The translations under genes and the position numbers were made by a program. A DNA stretch of 64,000 nucleotides from positions 310,001 to 374,000 of the forward strand of contig NZ_JNZD01000005.1 in assembly GCF_000725495.1 (NCBI RefSeq). The letters run 5' to 3'. Shown here piece by piece: positions 1-8,258 of the stretch. How positions within the stretch are numbered: position 1 is the first letter of the stretch; every line of letters begins with the position of its first letter. The notes beneath the pieces were generated by a model, which was given only the letters and a program-made list of their open reading frames with translations, had not been told where the DNA came from and did not search any database. Source of the stretch: Streptomyces aureus. GTDB lineage: Bacteria; Actinomycetota; Actinomycetes; Streptomycetales; Streptomycetaceae.

Positions 1-1
1 C

Positions 2-994
2 GGCTGCGCGGGCCGCGGGGCGGTGCACTGGCGCCGCCGCCGGGCCCTCGCCCGGCACCCCGGAGCCGCCCTGGTGGTCGGTCCCGCCGGGACGGCCCAG
101 CGGGTGGCCGCGGCCTTCCTGCGCCACCCGAACTGCGGTGTCAGGCCGGTCGGTGTCGTCTCCGACCTGCCGGCCGGCCTCGGCGGGCTGCCCGTGCTCA
201 CCTCCGGCGAGGAGGTGCAGCGGGCGCTCATCCAGAACGGGGTGCGGGCCGTGCTGCTGGTCGAGCCGCCGAGCCGGCGCGGACCGATGCTGCGGGCCCT
301 GGCCCACGCGGGCTGCGAGCTGTGGGAGGTCGACCCGGACTCCCCGTCGTACGACCGCGAGGGCGGGCACACGCTGGCCGGATTCGCCTGCCGTCCGCTC
401 TCGGTCGGCCCCCGGCGCGCCGGGCTCGGCAAGCGGCTCCTCGATGTCGCCGTCTCCGGCACGCTGCTGCTGCTGGTCAGTCCGCTGCTGCTGGTGTTCG
501 CCGCCGTCCTGCGGCTGACCGACGGGCCCGGTGTGGTGTTCCGGCAGGAGCGCATCGGCAAGGACGGACGGCCGTTCACGCTGCTGAAGTTCCGCACCCA
601 CCGCCCGGTCGACGCGCACGAGGCCGCGACCCGCTGGAGCGTGGCCGGCGAGCAGGAGATGAGCCGCTTCTGCCACTTCCTGCGGCGCACCTCGCTCGAC
701 GAGCTGCTCCAGCTCCTGAACGTCCTGTGGGGCGACATGAGCCTGGTCGGCCCCCGCCCCGAACGCCCCTACTTCGTGGCCAAGTTCAGCCAGACCTACC
801 CCGGATACGCGGCCCGCCACCGGATGCAGACCGGCATCACCGGACTCGCCCAGGTGCACGGGCTGCGCGGCGACACCTCGATCGAGGACCGCTGCCGGTT
901 CGACAACGCGTACATCGACAACTGGTCGATGTGGCAGGACATCTGCATCCTGCTGCGCACGGCCGCGGCGCTGGTGCGCCCGACGGGGAGCTGA
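2..994 (+). CDS. Exopolysaccharide sugar transferase (polyprenyl-phosphate glycosylphosphotransferase), 5' partial
   Basis: Initiating enzyme of exopolysaccharide synthesis, expected to transfer a sugar-1-phosphate from a nucleotide sugar to a polyprenyl-phosphate at the inner membrane. The last ~190 residues form a typical bacterial sugar transferase domain: one hydrophobic helix (LLDVAVSGTLLLLVSPLLLV), then GPGVVFRQERIGKDGRPF, KFRTH, and the hallmark LDELLQLLNVLWGDMSLVGPRP. The part before it resembles the nucleotide-binding CoA-like domain of WbaP/CpsE proteins. The frame is open to the left edge of the window and family members usually run 450-500 residues with several N-terminal helices, so the gene almost certainly begins upstream; the GTG at 23 is only the first visible start. 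It heads a plus-strand operon, with the next start 4 bases after its stop. Confidence 0.88.
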   Translation, partial: GCAGRGAVHWRRRRALARHPGAALVVGPAGTAQRVAAAFLRHPNCGVRPVGVVSDLPAGLGGLPVLTSGEEVQRALIQNGVRAVLLVEPPSRRGPMLRALAHAGCELWEVDPDSPSYDREGGHTLAGFACRPLSVGPRRAGLGKRLLDVAVSGTLLLLVSPLLLVFAAVLRLTDGPGVVFRQERIGKDGRPFTLLKFRTHRPVDAHEAATRWSVAGEQEMSRFCHFLRRTSLDELLQLLNVLWGDMSLVGPRPERPYFVAKFSQTYPGYAARHRMQTGITGLAQVHGLRGDTSIEDRCRFDNAYIDNWSMWQDICILLRTAAALVRPTGS

Positions 995-998
995 GCCC

Positions 999-2429
999 GT
1001 GAGCCACGCCCTGCCCGTCACTCCCCTGGACACGCTGACCGCGGCGCTGCGGCGCGCGCTGCCGGTGCTGCCCGTCATCGCGGTGATCGCGCTGCTCGGA
1101 CTGCCGATCGCGCCGAGCGGCGAGGGCGGCGCGAACATCGCGGACGCGGTGTCCGGCCTCGTGGTGCTCTGCTGCGCGGTCCACCTCCTGCGGACCCGCC
1201 GCCGCCCGCTGTCCGCGACCGCCGCCGTGGTCCTCGGGCTCCCGGTGGTGGGCATCTCGGTCGCCGCGGCCGGAGCCGCGGACGTGGGGGCGGGGATCAC
1301 CGGCCTCACCCGCTATCTGCAGGTCTTCGTGCTGGTGCCGGCCGCGGTCCTGCTGCTGGTCCGCGACCGGCGCGATCTGCGGCTGCTGGCCTGGTCGTTC
1401 GTCGCGCTGGCGCTGTGGCAGGGGGCGGTCGGGGTACATCAGTACGTCACCGGGACCGGGGCCTCTTACCAGGGCGAGGACGTCCGCGCGGTCGGGACCT
1501 TCGGGCCGACCGACGTGATGGGCATGGCGACGGTGGTCGCGTTCGGGGTGGTGTGCGCGGTGGCGCTGGCCCTCGGCGCCGCGGAGCCGCGACGGCGCAC
1601 GATCGCCGTGCTGTGCGCGCTGGTCCTGCTGGGGCCGCTGGCCCTCTCCTTCAGCCGGGGCGCGTGGATCGCCACCGCCGTGGCGTGCGGAGCGCAGCTG
1701 GTGCTGGCGGGTGTGCGGCGCGCGGTGAAGGTGGTCGCCGTGCTGGTCGCGACCGGGACGATCCTGGTGGGCGGCCTCGGTGTCGGCAGCAGCATGCTCC
1801 AGGAGCGGCTCACCAGCATCACGCAGGTCGCCGACGCGCCGGACCAGTCGGTGACCGACCGGTACACGATGTGGGCGGCGGCCACCGGCATGTGGCGCGA
1901 GCACCCCCTGACGGGCGTCGGGCTCAAGGGCTTCCCCGACTACCGCGACTCCCACGCCTCGCTCGCCCTCTCCTCGGGCAGCGACATCGCGGGCGCGGGC
2001 GCCGCCTATCACAAGCAGGCGCTGCTCTCCCCGCACAACATGTACCTCCTGGTGCTGAGCGAGCAGGGCCTCGTCGGACTGCTCGCCCTGGCGGGCAGCT
2101 GGCTCGCCCTGCTGGTGGGCGCGCTGCGCGGGCTGGTCAGGTCCCGCCGCCCGGCACAGGGCGCAGGCAACAGCGCCAACACCGGCCCCGACACCAACAC
2201 CGGCAGCGGCAGCGGCAGCGGCACGGACTGCGCGCTCGTCGCGTGCGGGCTGCTCGTCTGGCAGCTGGTCGACTTCGTGTACGCGGACATCGGCGGCCCC
2301 TCCACGGTCCTGACGGGCGTGGTCTTCGGCGTCGTCGGCTGGTGGGCGCTGATGGACCCCTCGGCGACGCCCGCCGCACGGGAGGCGGTCCCGGCCGCGG
2401 CCGTACGGAAGGAGGCCGCGGCGCGATGA
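999..2429 (+). CDS. O-antigen ligase/polymerase-like membrane protein (Wzy type)
   Basis: Polytopic membrane protein of 476 residues, expected to polymerise or ligate lipid-linked repeat units outside the membrane. About ten to twelve hydrophobic segments are visible. The region around residues 270-350 is the large extracytoplasmic loop of the O-antigen ligase family, with MWAAATGMWREHPLTGVGLK followed by an SPHNMYLL stretch, the conserved histidine-asparagine motif of Wzy/WaaL proteins. A Ser-Gly-rich linker (SGSGSGTD) precedes the last two helices. Start is a GTG four bases after the sugar transferase stop; the stop overlaps the next ATG (ATGA), indicating translational coupling. The exact polymer is unknown. 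Confidence 0.85.
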   Translation: MSHALPVTPLDTLTAALRRALPVLPVIAVIALLGLPIAPSGEGGANIADAVSGLVVLCCAVHLLRTRRRPLSATAAVVLGLPVVGISVAAAGAADVGAGITGLTRYLQVFVLVPAAVLLLVRDRRDLRLLAWSFVALALWQGAVGVHQYVTGTGASYQGEDVRAVGTFGPTDVMGMATVVAFGVVCAVALALGAAEPRRRTIAVLCALVLLGPLALSFSRGAWIATAVACGAQLVLAGVRRAVKVVAVLVATGTILVGGLGVGSSMLQERLTSITQVADAPDQSVTDRYTMWAAATGMWREHPLTGVGLKGFPDYRDSHASLALSSGSDIAGAGAAYHKQALLSPHNMYLLVLSEQGLVGLLALAGSWLALLVGALRGLVRSRRPAQGAGNSANTGPDTNTGSGSGSGTDCALVACGLLVWQLVDFVYADIGGPSTVLTGVVFGVVGWWALMDPSATPAAREAVPAAAVRKEAAAR

Positions 2430-4579
2430 CCATGACGCCGCCCAGGGCGGGGGAAGGCCGGGACGAGGCCCCGGGCTCCGGGCCGGACACGTCCGACGCG
2501 ACCGGCAGCACCGGAACAGCCGGTGGCGGAGCCGGGGCAGGTGCCGGGACAGTTGGCTGCGCAGGCGCTGAGGCCGGGGCAAGGGCAGGCGCCGGGGCAG
2601 GTGGCGCCGCAGGTGCCGGGGCCGGGGCCGGGACAGTTGGCGCCGCAGGTGCCGGGGCAGGTGCCCGGACAGTTGGCGGCGCAGGCGCTGGGGCCGGGGC
2701 AAGGGCAGGCGCCGGGGCAGGTGGCGCCGCAGGTGCCGGGGCCGGGGCCGGGACAGTTGGCGGCGCAGGCGCTGAGGCCGGGGCAAGGGCAGGCGCCGGG
2801 GCAGTTGGCGCCGCAGGTGCCGGGGTCGGGGCCGGTGGTGCCGCAGCCGGGTCCTCGCTCCCGTTGCCCTCCGCCCGCGCCTCCACACCCACCCCCGCAC
2901 CCACCTCCGCCCGCGCCTCCGCACCCACCCCCGCCCGTACCGCACGAACCTCCGCACGCACCGCCGCCGACACCCCCGGACCACGCGGGAGTTCACGCGA
3001 AAGCTCTACCTCCGGAGGATCCGAGGGCTCCTCCGGCCGGTTCCTCGCCCGGGCCGCCCTCGTCACCGTCGCCCTCTCGATCGCCGGAGCCCTGCTGGGC
3101 CTCGGCCGGGACCAGGCGCTCGCGCATCTCTTCGGGGCGGGCTCGGACACGGACGCGTTCCTCGTCGCCTGGACGGTGCCGGAGTTCGCGGCGACGCTGC
3201 TGATCGAGGACGGGCTGGCCTTCGTGCTGATCCCGGCGTTCAGCGTGGCCGTGACCCGGCGTGCCCGGGGAGCGGCCGGTGACCCCGTGCGCGCGCTGGT
3301 CGCCGCGACCCTGCCCCGGCTGGCGCTGGCCTGCGCCGCCGTCGGCGCGCTGCTGATCGCGGGGGCGCCGTACCTGGTCGAGGCGCTCGCGCCCGGGCTG
3401 CCCGACCCCCGGCTCGCGGTGGACTGCACCCGGCTGACCGCGACCTGCGTGTTCTCCTTCGGTCTCGCCGGCTACTGCAGCGCGGCCCTGCGGGCGCACC
3501 GGCGCTTCGTGGCACCGGCGGCGATCTACATGGCGTACAACGCGGGGATCATCGCGGTGATGTTCGTCCTCGGCGCGCGCTGGGGCGTTCGGTCGGCGGC
3601 CCTCGGCGTCGCGGTCGGCGGGGCGCTCATGGTGGTGGCGCAGGCCCCCTCGCTGTGGCGGCAGCTACGGCGCGGGCCGTCGGCGGCCGGGTCCCCTGAG
3701 GGCGAGCCGGCCCGACCGATGGATCTGACCCTCGTCTCCACGGTCCTGCTCTTCGCGCTGTGCCGGCAGTCGCAGGTCCTGGTCGAACGTTTCCTGGCCT
3801 CCTCGCTGCCGGCCGGGGCCATCTCGCATCTGAACTACGCCCAGAAGGTGGCGCAGATGCCGATGGTCCTCTCGCTGATGCTCTGCACGGTCACCTTCCC
3901 GGTGGTCGCGCAGGCGATCGCCGAGGGCGACACCGAGCGGGCCCGCGACCGGGTGGAGCGCGATCTGACGCTGGTGGCCTGCACGGTCCTGCTCGGCACG
4001 GCGGCGGTCGTGGCCTGCGCCCCGCAGATCGTCCAACTACTCTTCCAGCGCGGCGCGTTCACGGCCCAGGACACGGCGGCGACAGCGGCCGTCATGCGGG
4101 TGTACGCCCTCGGGCTGCTCGGCCACACCCTGGTCGGCGCGCTCGTGCGCTCGTACTTCTCCTCGAACCGGCCGACCTGGTACCCGCTGTTCGCGATGAC
4201 CGCCGGGATCGTCGCGACCGTCGGCGCCGGGGTCGTGGCCGTCGGCCGCTGGGGGGTCTGCGGGATCGCCGCCGCCAACGCGGCCGGCATCACCCTCACC
4301 GCCGTGCTGCTGCTGTACGGCATGGGACCGCGCAGTGTCCCGATCCGCACCCGCAAGGTGGTGGCCGAGATCGGCAAGCCGCTGCGGGCCGCCCTGACCG
4401 CGGCGGTGACCGGCGGTCTGTGCGCGAGCGGCGTGGACTCCCCGCTGCTCGGACTCGTCGTCGGCGGCACGGTCGTGACCGTCGTCTTCGCCCTGCTGGC
4501 CTGGGCCTTCCGGGTCGAGGGGTTCGCCTCCGCACTCCGTTCCGTCACACGAAGGGTTCCGCATGCCCGTTTCCGCTGA
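2426..4579 (+). CDS. MurJ/MviN-family lipid-linked oligosaccharide flippase with Gly/Ala-repeat N-terminal extension
   Basis: MATE-like/MOP-superfamily flippase of 717 residues. After about residue 205 it is a normal 14-helix MurJ-type protein: ALLGLGRDQALAHLFGAGSD, the DAFLVAWTVPE segment, and RFLASSLPAGAISHLNYAQK. In this operon it most likely flips the exopolysaccharide repeat unit (Wzx role) rather than lipid II. The ATG at 2426 overlaps the preceding stop and is the natural start. Residues ~30-150 are a low-complexity Gly/Ala/Arg repeat encoded by 84- and 36-base DNA units, followed by a Pro/Ser/Thr/Ala-rich stretch to about 205. Such a long cytoplasmic low-complexity head is atypical. 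The frame is open far upstream of 2426, but that part lies inside the polymerase gene and is a shadow. Confidence 0.85.
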   Translation: MTMTPPRAGEGRDEAPGSGPDTSDATGSTGTAGGGAGAGAGTVGCAGAEAGARAGAGAGGAAGAGAGAGTVGAAGAGAGARTVGGAGAGAGARAGAGAGGAAGAGAGAGTVGGAGAEAGARAGAGAVGAAGAGVGAGGAAAGSSLPLPSARASTPTPAPTSARASAPTPARTARTSARTAADTPGPRGSSRESSTSGGSEGSSGRFLARAALVTVALSIAGALLGLGRDQALAHLFGAGSDTDAFLVAWTVPEFAATLLIEDGLAFVLIPAFSVAVTRRARGAAGDPVRALVAATLPRLALACAAVGALLIAGAPYLVEALAPGLPDPRLAVDCTRLTATCVFSFGLAGYCSAALRAHRRFVAPAAIYMAYNAGIIAVMFVLGARWGVRSAALGVAVGGALMVVAQAPSLWRQLRRGPSAAGSPEGEPARPMDLTLVSTVLLFALCRQSQVLVERFLASSLPAGAISHLNYAQKVAQMPMVLSLMLCTVTFPVVAQAIAEGDTERARDRVERDLTLVACTVLLGTAAVVACAPQIVQLLFQRGAFTAQDTAATAAVMRVYALGLLGHTLVGALVRSYFSSNRPTWYPLFAMTAGIVATVGAGVVAVGRWGVCGIAAANAAGITLTAVLLLYGMGPRSVPIRTRKVVAEIGKPLRAALTAAVTGGLCASGVDSPLLGLVVGGTVVTVVFALLAWAFRVEGFASALRSVTRRVPHARFR
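2561..2848 (+). repeat. In-frame tandem repeat encoding Gly/Ala-rich segment
   Basis: The decamer gcaggcgctg recurs at 2561, 2681 and 2765, each followed by ggggcaagggcaggcgccgg. The spacings (120 and 84 bases) are multiples of 3 and 12, so repeat-number change keeps the flippase frame. A second reading frame across the same stretch is also open and Pro/Gln-rich, as expected for a pure GC repeat. Confidence 0.85.
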
Positions 4580-5327
4580 CAGCAGCAGGCGTACCGGTAC
4601 GAGTTCCCTCGACGCGCCGCCCTGGGTGGCGATGTACCACTCGGTCGGGGACTGCTCCGACGATCCGTACCGGATCACGGTCTCCCCGGAGCGGCTCGAC
4701 CAGCAGCTGGCCTGGCTGCGACGGCGGGGTCTGCGCGGGGTGTGCGTGCGGGACCTGCTCGCGGCCCGCGCCCGCGGCCAGGGGCAGGACCTGGTGGGCC
4801 TGACCTTCGACGACGGGTACGCGGACTTCGTCGAGGCCGCGCTGCCGCTGCTGCAGCGTCATGGCTGCGGCGCCACCCTCTTCGTCCTGCCGGGCCGGCT
4901 CGGCGGCGACAACGCCTGGGACCCGATGGGCCCCCGCAAGCCGCTGCTGGACAAGCAGGGCATCCGGCTCGCCGCCGCCTGCGAGGGCATGGAGGTCGGC
5001 TCGCACGGGCTCACCCACGTCGATCTGACGCAGGCCGACGACAGCGTGCTCCGTTCCGAGATCGCGGGGAGCAGAGCGGCGCTCTCTGAGGTGATCGGTG
5101 CTCACGTCGACGGCTTCTGCTATCCGTACGGGACCCTCGACCGCCGGGTCGTCGACGCCGTCCGCGACGCCGGGTACGGCTACGGCTGCGCGATCGATCC
5201 CGGTCAGCTGACCGGCCCGTACGCCCTGCCCCGCGTCCACATCGGCGAGAACGACACCGCGCTGCGCCTGTTGCTGAAGCACAAGCTGCACCGGCTGCGC
5301 CGGCGCCCGGTCGGGGCGGCCCGGTGA
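4563..5327 (+). CDS. Polysaccharide deacetylase (NodB/CE4 homology domain)
   Basis: 254-residue CE4 esterase, expected to hydrolyse N- or O-acetyl groups from a glycan using a divalent metal. Motif 1 is LTFDDGYADF (catalytic Asp and metal Asp), motif 2 is GSHGLTHVDL (two metal-binding His), and motif 3 is FCYPYGTLD. There is no signal peptide, so it either acts in the cytoplasm on a lipid-linked intermediate or is exported by an unseen route. It overlaps the flippase gene by 17 bases and its own stop overlaps the next start. The ATG at 4563 is preceded by a GAAGGG ribosome-binding site. Confidence 0.88.
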   Translation: MPVSADSSRRTGTSSLDAPPWVAMYHSVGDCSDDPYRITVSPERLDQQLAWLRRRGLRGVCVRDLLAARARGQGQDLVGLTFDDGYADFVEAALPLLQRHGCGATLFVLPGRLGGDNAWDPMGPRKPLLDKQGIRLAAACEGMEVGSHGLTHVDLTQADDSVLRSEIAGSRAALSEVIGAHVDGFCYPYGTLDRRVVDAVRDAGYGYGCAIDPGQLTGPYALPRVHIGENDTALRLLLKHKLHRLRRRPVGAAR

Positions 5328-6436
5328 GGGCGCTGCACATCATCACCGGCCTCGGCGTCGGCGGCGCCGAGCAGCAGCTGCGGCTGCTGCTGCGCCACCT
5401 GCCGGTCCGCTGCGACGTCGTGACGCTCACCGACCCGGGGCCGGTCGCCGCGGGGCTCGCCGCCGACGGGGTCCGCGTGGTCCACCTCGGCATGTCGGGC
5501 AACCGCGACCTCACCGCGCTGCCCCGCCTGGTGCGGGTGATCCGCGCGGGCCGCTACGACCTCGTGCACACCCACCTCTACCGGGCCTGCCTGTACGGAC
5601 GGCTCGCCGCCCGGCTGGCCGGGGTGAGGGCGGTGGTGGCCACCGAACACTCGCTGGGCGACTCGCAGATGGAGGGGCGCCGGCTCGGTCCCGGGGTACG
5701 GGCCCTGTATCTGGCCGGTGAGCGGCTCGGCCGCTCCACGGTCGCCGTCTCCCCCACCGTCGCCGACCGGCTGCGCCGCTGGGGTGTGCCCGGGCCTCGC
5801 ATCGCCGTCGTGCCGAACGGCGTCGACATCGCCCGGTTCCGCTTCGACCCGGGCCTGCGCGAACTCACCCGCCGCCGGCTCGGCCTCCCGGCGGACGCCT
5901 ATGTCGTCGGCGGCGTCGGCCGGCTCGCGCCGGGCAAGCGGTTCGACGTCCTGATCCGCGCGCTGGCCGGGCTGCCGGGCGACTGCCGGCTGCTGCTGGT
6001 CGGCGGCGGGATGGAGGAGACGGCACTGCGGCGCGCGGCGCACGACGCCGGGGTCGCGGACCGGATCCTGTTCACCGGCGAACGCCCCGCCGCCGGTTCC
6101 CCCGGCGCGGATCTGCCGTCGCTGATGGCGGCCATGGACGTCCTCGCCTCGCCCAGCCCCGAGGAGGCGTTCGGGCTGGCCGTCGTGGAGGCGCTGGCGG
6201 CCGGACTGCCGGTGCTGTACGCCTCCTGCCCCGCCGTCGAGGACCTGCCGCCCGGGGCCGAGCACGGCGCTGTCCGGGTGGAGGGCGGCGTGGACGCCTT
6301 CGCCCGCGCGCTGGCCGGCGTCCGGGCCCGGGGTCCCGCCCCCCGCTCGGCCCCCGAGGCGGCCCACCACTACTGCATCACCCGCAGCGCCGCACAGCTC
6401 ATGGACGTGTACGCGGCCGCGGTCTCGCGCACCTGA
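5324..6436 (+). CDS. Glycosyltransferase family 4 (GT-B fold)
   Basis: 370-residue GT4 enzyme, predicted to add a sugar from a nucleotide donor to the lipid-linked repeat unit in the cytoplasm. The N-terminal acceptor domain opens with MRALHIITGLGVGGAEQQLR, the classical GT4 GGAE motif. The C-terminal donor domain has VVGGVGRLAPGKRFDVLIRA and the E-x7-E motif in SPSPEEAFGLAVVEALAAGL, whose first Glu contacts the donor sugar. The GTG at 5324 overlaps the deacetylase stop. Donor and acceptor cannot be told from the sequence. Confidence 0.92.
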   Translation: MRALHIITGLGVGGAEQQLRLLLRHLPVRCDVVTLTDPGPVAAGLAADGVRVVHLGMSGNRDLTALPRLVRVIRAGRYDLVHTHLYRACLYGRLAARLAGVRAVVATEHSLGDSQMEGRRLGPGVRALYLAGERLGRSTVAVSPTVADRLRRWGVPGPRIAVVPNGVDIARFRFDPGLRELTRRRLGLPADAYVVGGVGRLAPGKRFDVLIRALAGLPGDCRLLLVGGGMEETALRRAAHDAGVADRILFTGERPAAGSPGADLPSLMAAMDVLASPSPEEAFGLAVVEALAAGLPVLYASCPAVEDLPPGAEHGAVRVEGGVDAFARALAGVRARGPAPRSAPEAAHHYCITRSAAQLMDVYAAAVSRT

Positions 6437-6452
6437 CTGGAGTGAGTTCCCC

Positions 6453-7109
6453 ATGTCCGAAAACCTCAGCAAGGGCCGCCGGTCCTCGGGTTCGGCCCTT
6501 TCCCGGGCGCGGACCATGCCCCCGTGGGCGCTGCTCGGTGCCACGGCCGTCCTCGGCGGCGTGCTCGGCGGCGCGTACGGCGTGGTGAAGCCCCCGGCCT
6601 ACACGGCCACCAGCTATGTCATCGCCGTGCCGACGGACAAGGGCGATCCCTCGGCCGCGCTCGGCTTCGCCCAGGCCTACGGCCGGGTCGCCACCCAGCT
6701 CGCGGTGCTCGGGGACGCCCAGGTGTGGGCCGGGGTACCGGTGAAGACACTGCAGTCGAGCGTGCGGACGGCCACCTCCCCGGACGCCCCGATGGTCGCC
6801 GTCTCGGCCACCTCCACCCGGGCCGACCGGGCCGCCGACATGGCCAACGCGGTCACCCGTTCGCTGACCCAGCACGCCAACGAGAGCAAGGCGAGCACCC
6901 ACGTCGAACTCCTCTCCTTCTCCCGGGCGCTGAAGCCCACCTCGGCGTCCTCGCCCTCCCCGGCGGTGACGGGGCTGGTCGGCGCGAGCGCGGGCGGGCT
7001 GCTCGGTGCCCTCTCGCTGCTGGTCCGGCCCCGGCGGTCCGCCGACCCGGCCCTCACCGCCTCGGTGCCGAGCCCGGCCACGGCCGCCGATGTGCACGGC
7101 CAGCGGTGA
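6453..7109 (+). CDS. Wzz-like polysaccharide co-polymerase / chain-length determinant protein
   Basis: 218-residue protein with two hydrophobic helices (about residues 26-44, WALLGATAVLGGVLGGAYGV, and about 170-192) flanking a ~125-residue extracellular region. This is the topology of Wzz/CapA polysaccharide co-polymerases, which set chain length with the Wzy polymerase. The first helix is followed by PPAYTATSYVIAVP, like the start of the Wzz periplasmic domain. There is no tyrosine kinase domain, so it is a stand-alone adaptor. The ATG follows a GGAG ribosome-binding site; the stop overlaps the next gene (GTGA). Confidence 0.75.
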   Translation: MSENLSKGRRSSGSALSRARTMPPWALLGATAVLGGVLGGAYGVVKPPAYTATSYVIAVPTDKGDPSAALGFAQAYGRVATQLAVLGDAQVWAGVPVKTLQSSVRTATSPDAPMVAVSATSTRADRAADMANAVTRSLTQHANESKASTHVELLSFSRALKPTSASSPSPAVTGLVGASAGGLLGALSLLVRPRRSADPALTASVPSPATAADVHGQR

Positions 7110-8236
7110 GCGCGACGCTCCAGACCCGGGTACGCACCGGCACTCCGCGCGCCGAACTCGTCACCGACGAGCGGGAGTTCGCCGATCTGGCGGAACCCTG
7201 GGGGCGCCTGTACCGGCGGTGCGCCACCGCCACCGCGTTCCAGAGCCACACCTGGCTGCACTCCTGGTGGCAGTCGTACGGGACGCCGGGACGGCTGCGT
7301 CTGGTGGTCGTGCGCGAGGGCGGTGAACTGCTCGCGGTCGCGCCGTTGATGCGGGCCCGGCACCGGCTGCCGACGCTCGTACCGCTCGGCGGCCCGATCT
7401 CCGACTACGCGGACGTGCTCCTCGACGACGAGCACGCCGACCGCGCGGCGGCGGCCCTCGCCGAGGGGCTGGCGGCCGCGGCCCGCACCGCGCTGATCGA
7501 CTTCCGCGAGGTCCGTCCGGGCGGCGCGGTGGAACGGGTCTACGAGCACTGGCGCGGGCCGCGCCGCCGGGTCGGGGACTCGCTGTGCCTGGAACTGCCG
7601 GCCGCCTCGATGGAGGAGCTGGTCGGCCGGCTCCCCTCGTCCAAGGCCCAGCGCGTCCGGGCCAAGCTGCGCAAGCTCACCGCGCTCGGGGTCGAACGCC
7701 GGGTGGTGGGCCACGACGAGGTGGACGCGGCGCTCGGCCGACTGCTCGAACTGCACCGGCTGCAGTGGGAGGGCCGGAAGGTGACGTCCGAGCACCTCCA
7801 CGAACGGTTCTCGGAGCACCTGGTCCGTTCGGTGGGCCCGATGGTGCGGTCCGGGGACGCGGTGGTCACCGAGTTCCGGCTCGACGGGACCGTGCTGGCG
7901 GTGGACCTCACCCTGCTGTCACGGCGGCTGGCGGGCGGCTATCTGTACGGGGCCCATCCGCGGCTGCGCGAGCTGAAGGCGGACGTGGCGGTGATACTGC
8001 TCGACGCGTGCTCCCGGCACACCGAGGGCGGTGAGCGCGGGACGCTGAGCCTGCTGCGCGGCGACGAACCGTACAAGCACCACTGGCGCCCGGACCCGGT
8101 CGTCAACCGGCGACTGCTCCTGGCCCGCCGGCGTACGGCGCCGCTGATGTCGGCGGTCGTCTGCGACGTCGCCGCGCGCCGGCGGGGCAAGGAGCTGCTG
8201 CGGAGCTGGAGGGAACGCGGTGGCGGCAGGCCCTGA
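7106..8236 (+). CDS. FemAB/BioF2-like GNAT acyltransferase
   Basis: 376-residue protein of the BioF2-like (CelD/FemAB) acetyltransferase group found in many exopolysaccharide clusters. Recognisable features are FQSHTWLHSWWQSYG near residue 55, the central SSKAQRVRAKLRKLTALG segment, LHRLQWEGRK, and the C-terminal acyl-CoA fold with AVDLTLLSRRLAGGYLYGAH and a terminal KHHWRPDPVVNRRLLLARR. It probably acylates a sugar of the polymer. The frame is open upstream, but the GTG at 7106 overlapping the Wzz-like stop is the sensible start. Last gene of the operon; a convergent gene ends 22 bases away. Confidence 0.78.
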   Translation: MSATLQTRVRTGTPRAELVTDEREFADLAEPWGRLYRRCATATAFQSHTWLHSWWQSYGTPGRLRLVVVREGGELLAVAPLMRARHRLPTLVPLGGPISDYADVLLDDEHADRAAAALAEGLAAAARTALIDFREVRPGGAVERVYEHWRGPRRRVGDSLCLELPAASMEELVGRLPSSKAQRVRAKLRKLTALGVERRVVGHDEVDAALGRLLELHRLQWEGRKVTSEHLHERFSEHLVRSVGPMVRSGDAVVTEFRLDGTVLAVDLTLLSRRLAGGYLYGAHPRLRELKADVAVILLDACSRHTEGGERGTLSLLRGDEPYKHHWRPDPVVNRRLLLARRRTAPLMSAVVCDVAARRRGKELLRSWRERGGGRP

Positions 8237-8258
8237 CCGACCCGCCGCCACCCGGGGG

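Noticed and set aside
2561..2848. CRISPR-like spacing of repeats
   Set aside because: Units are contiguous, coding and not separated by unique spacers; no cas genes nearby.
837..2996. 719-codon antisense open frame
   Set aside because: Shadow of the polysaccharide genes on the plus strand; Arg/Pro/Gly-rich with no family resemblance.
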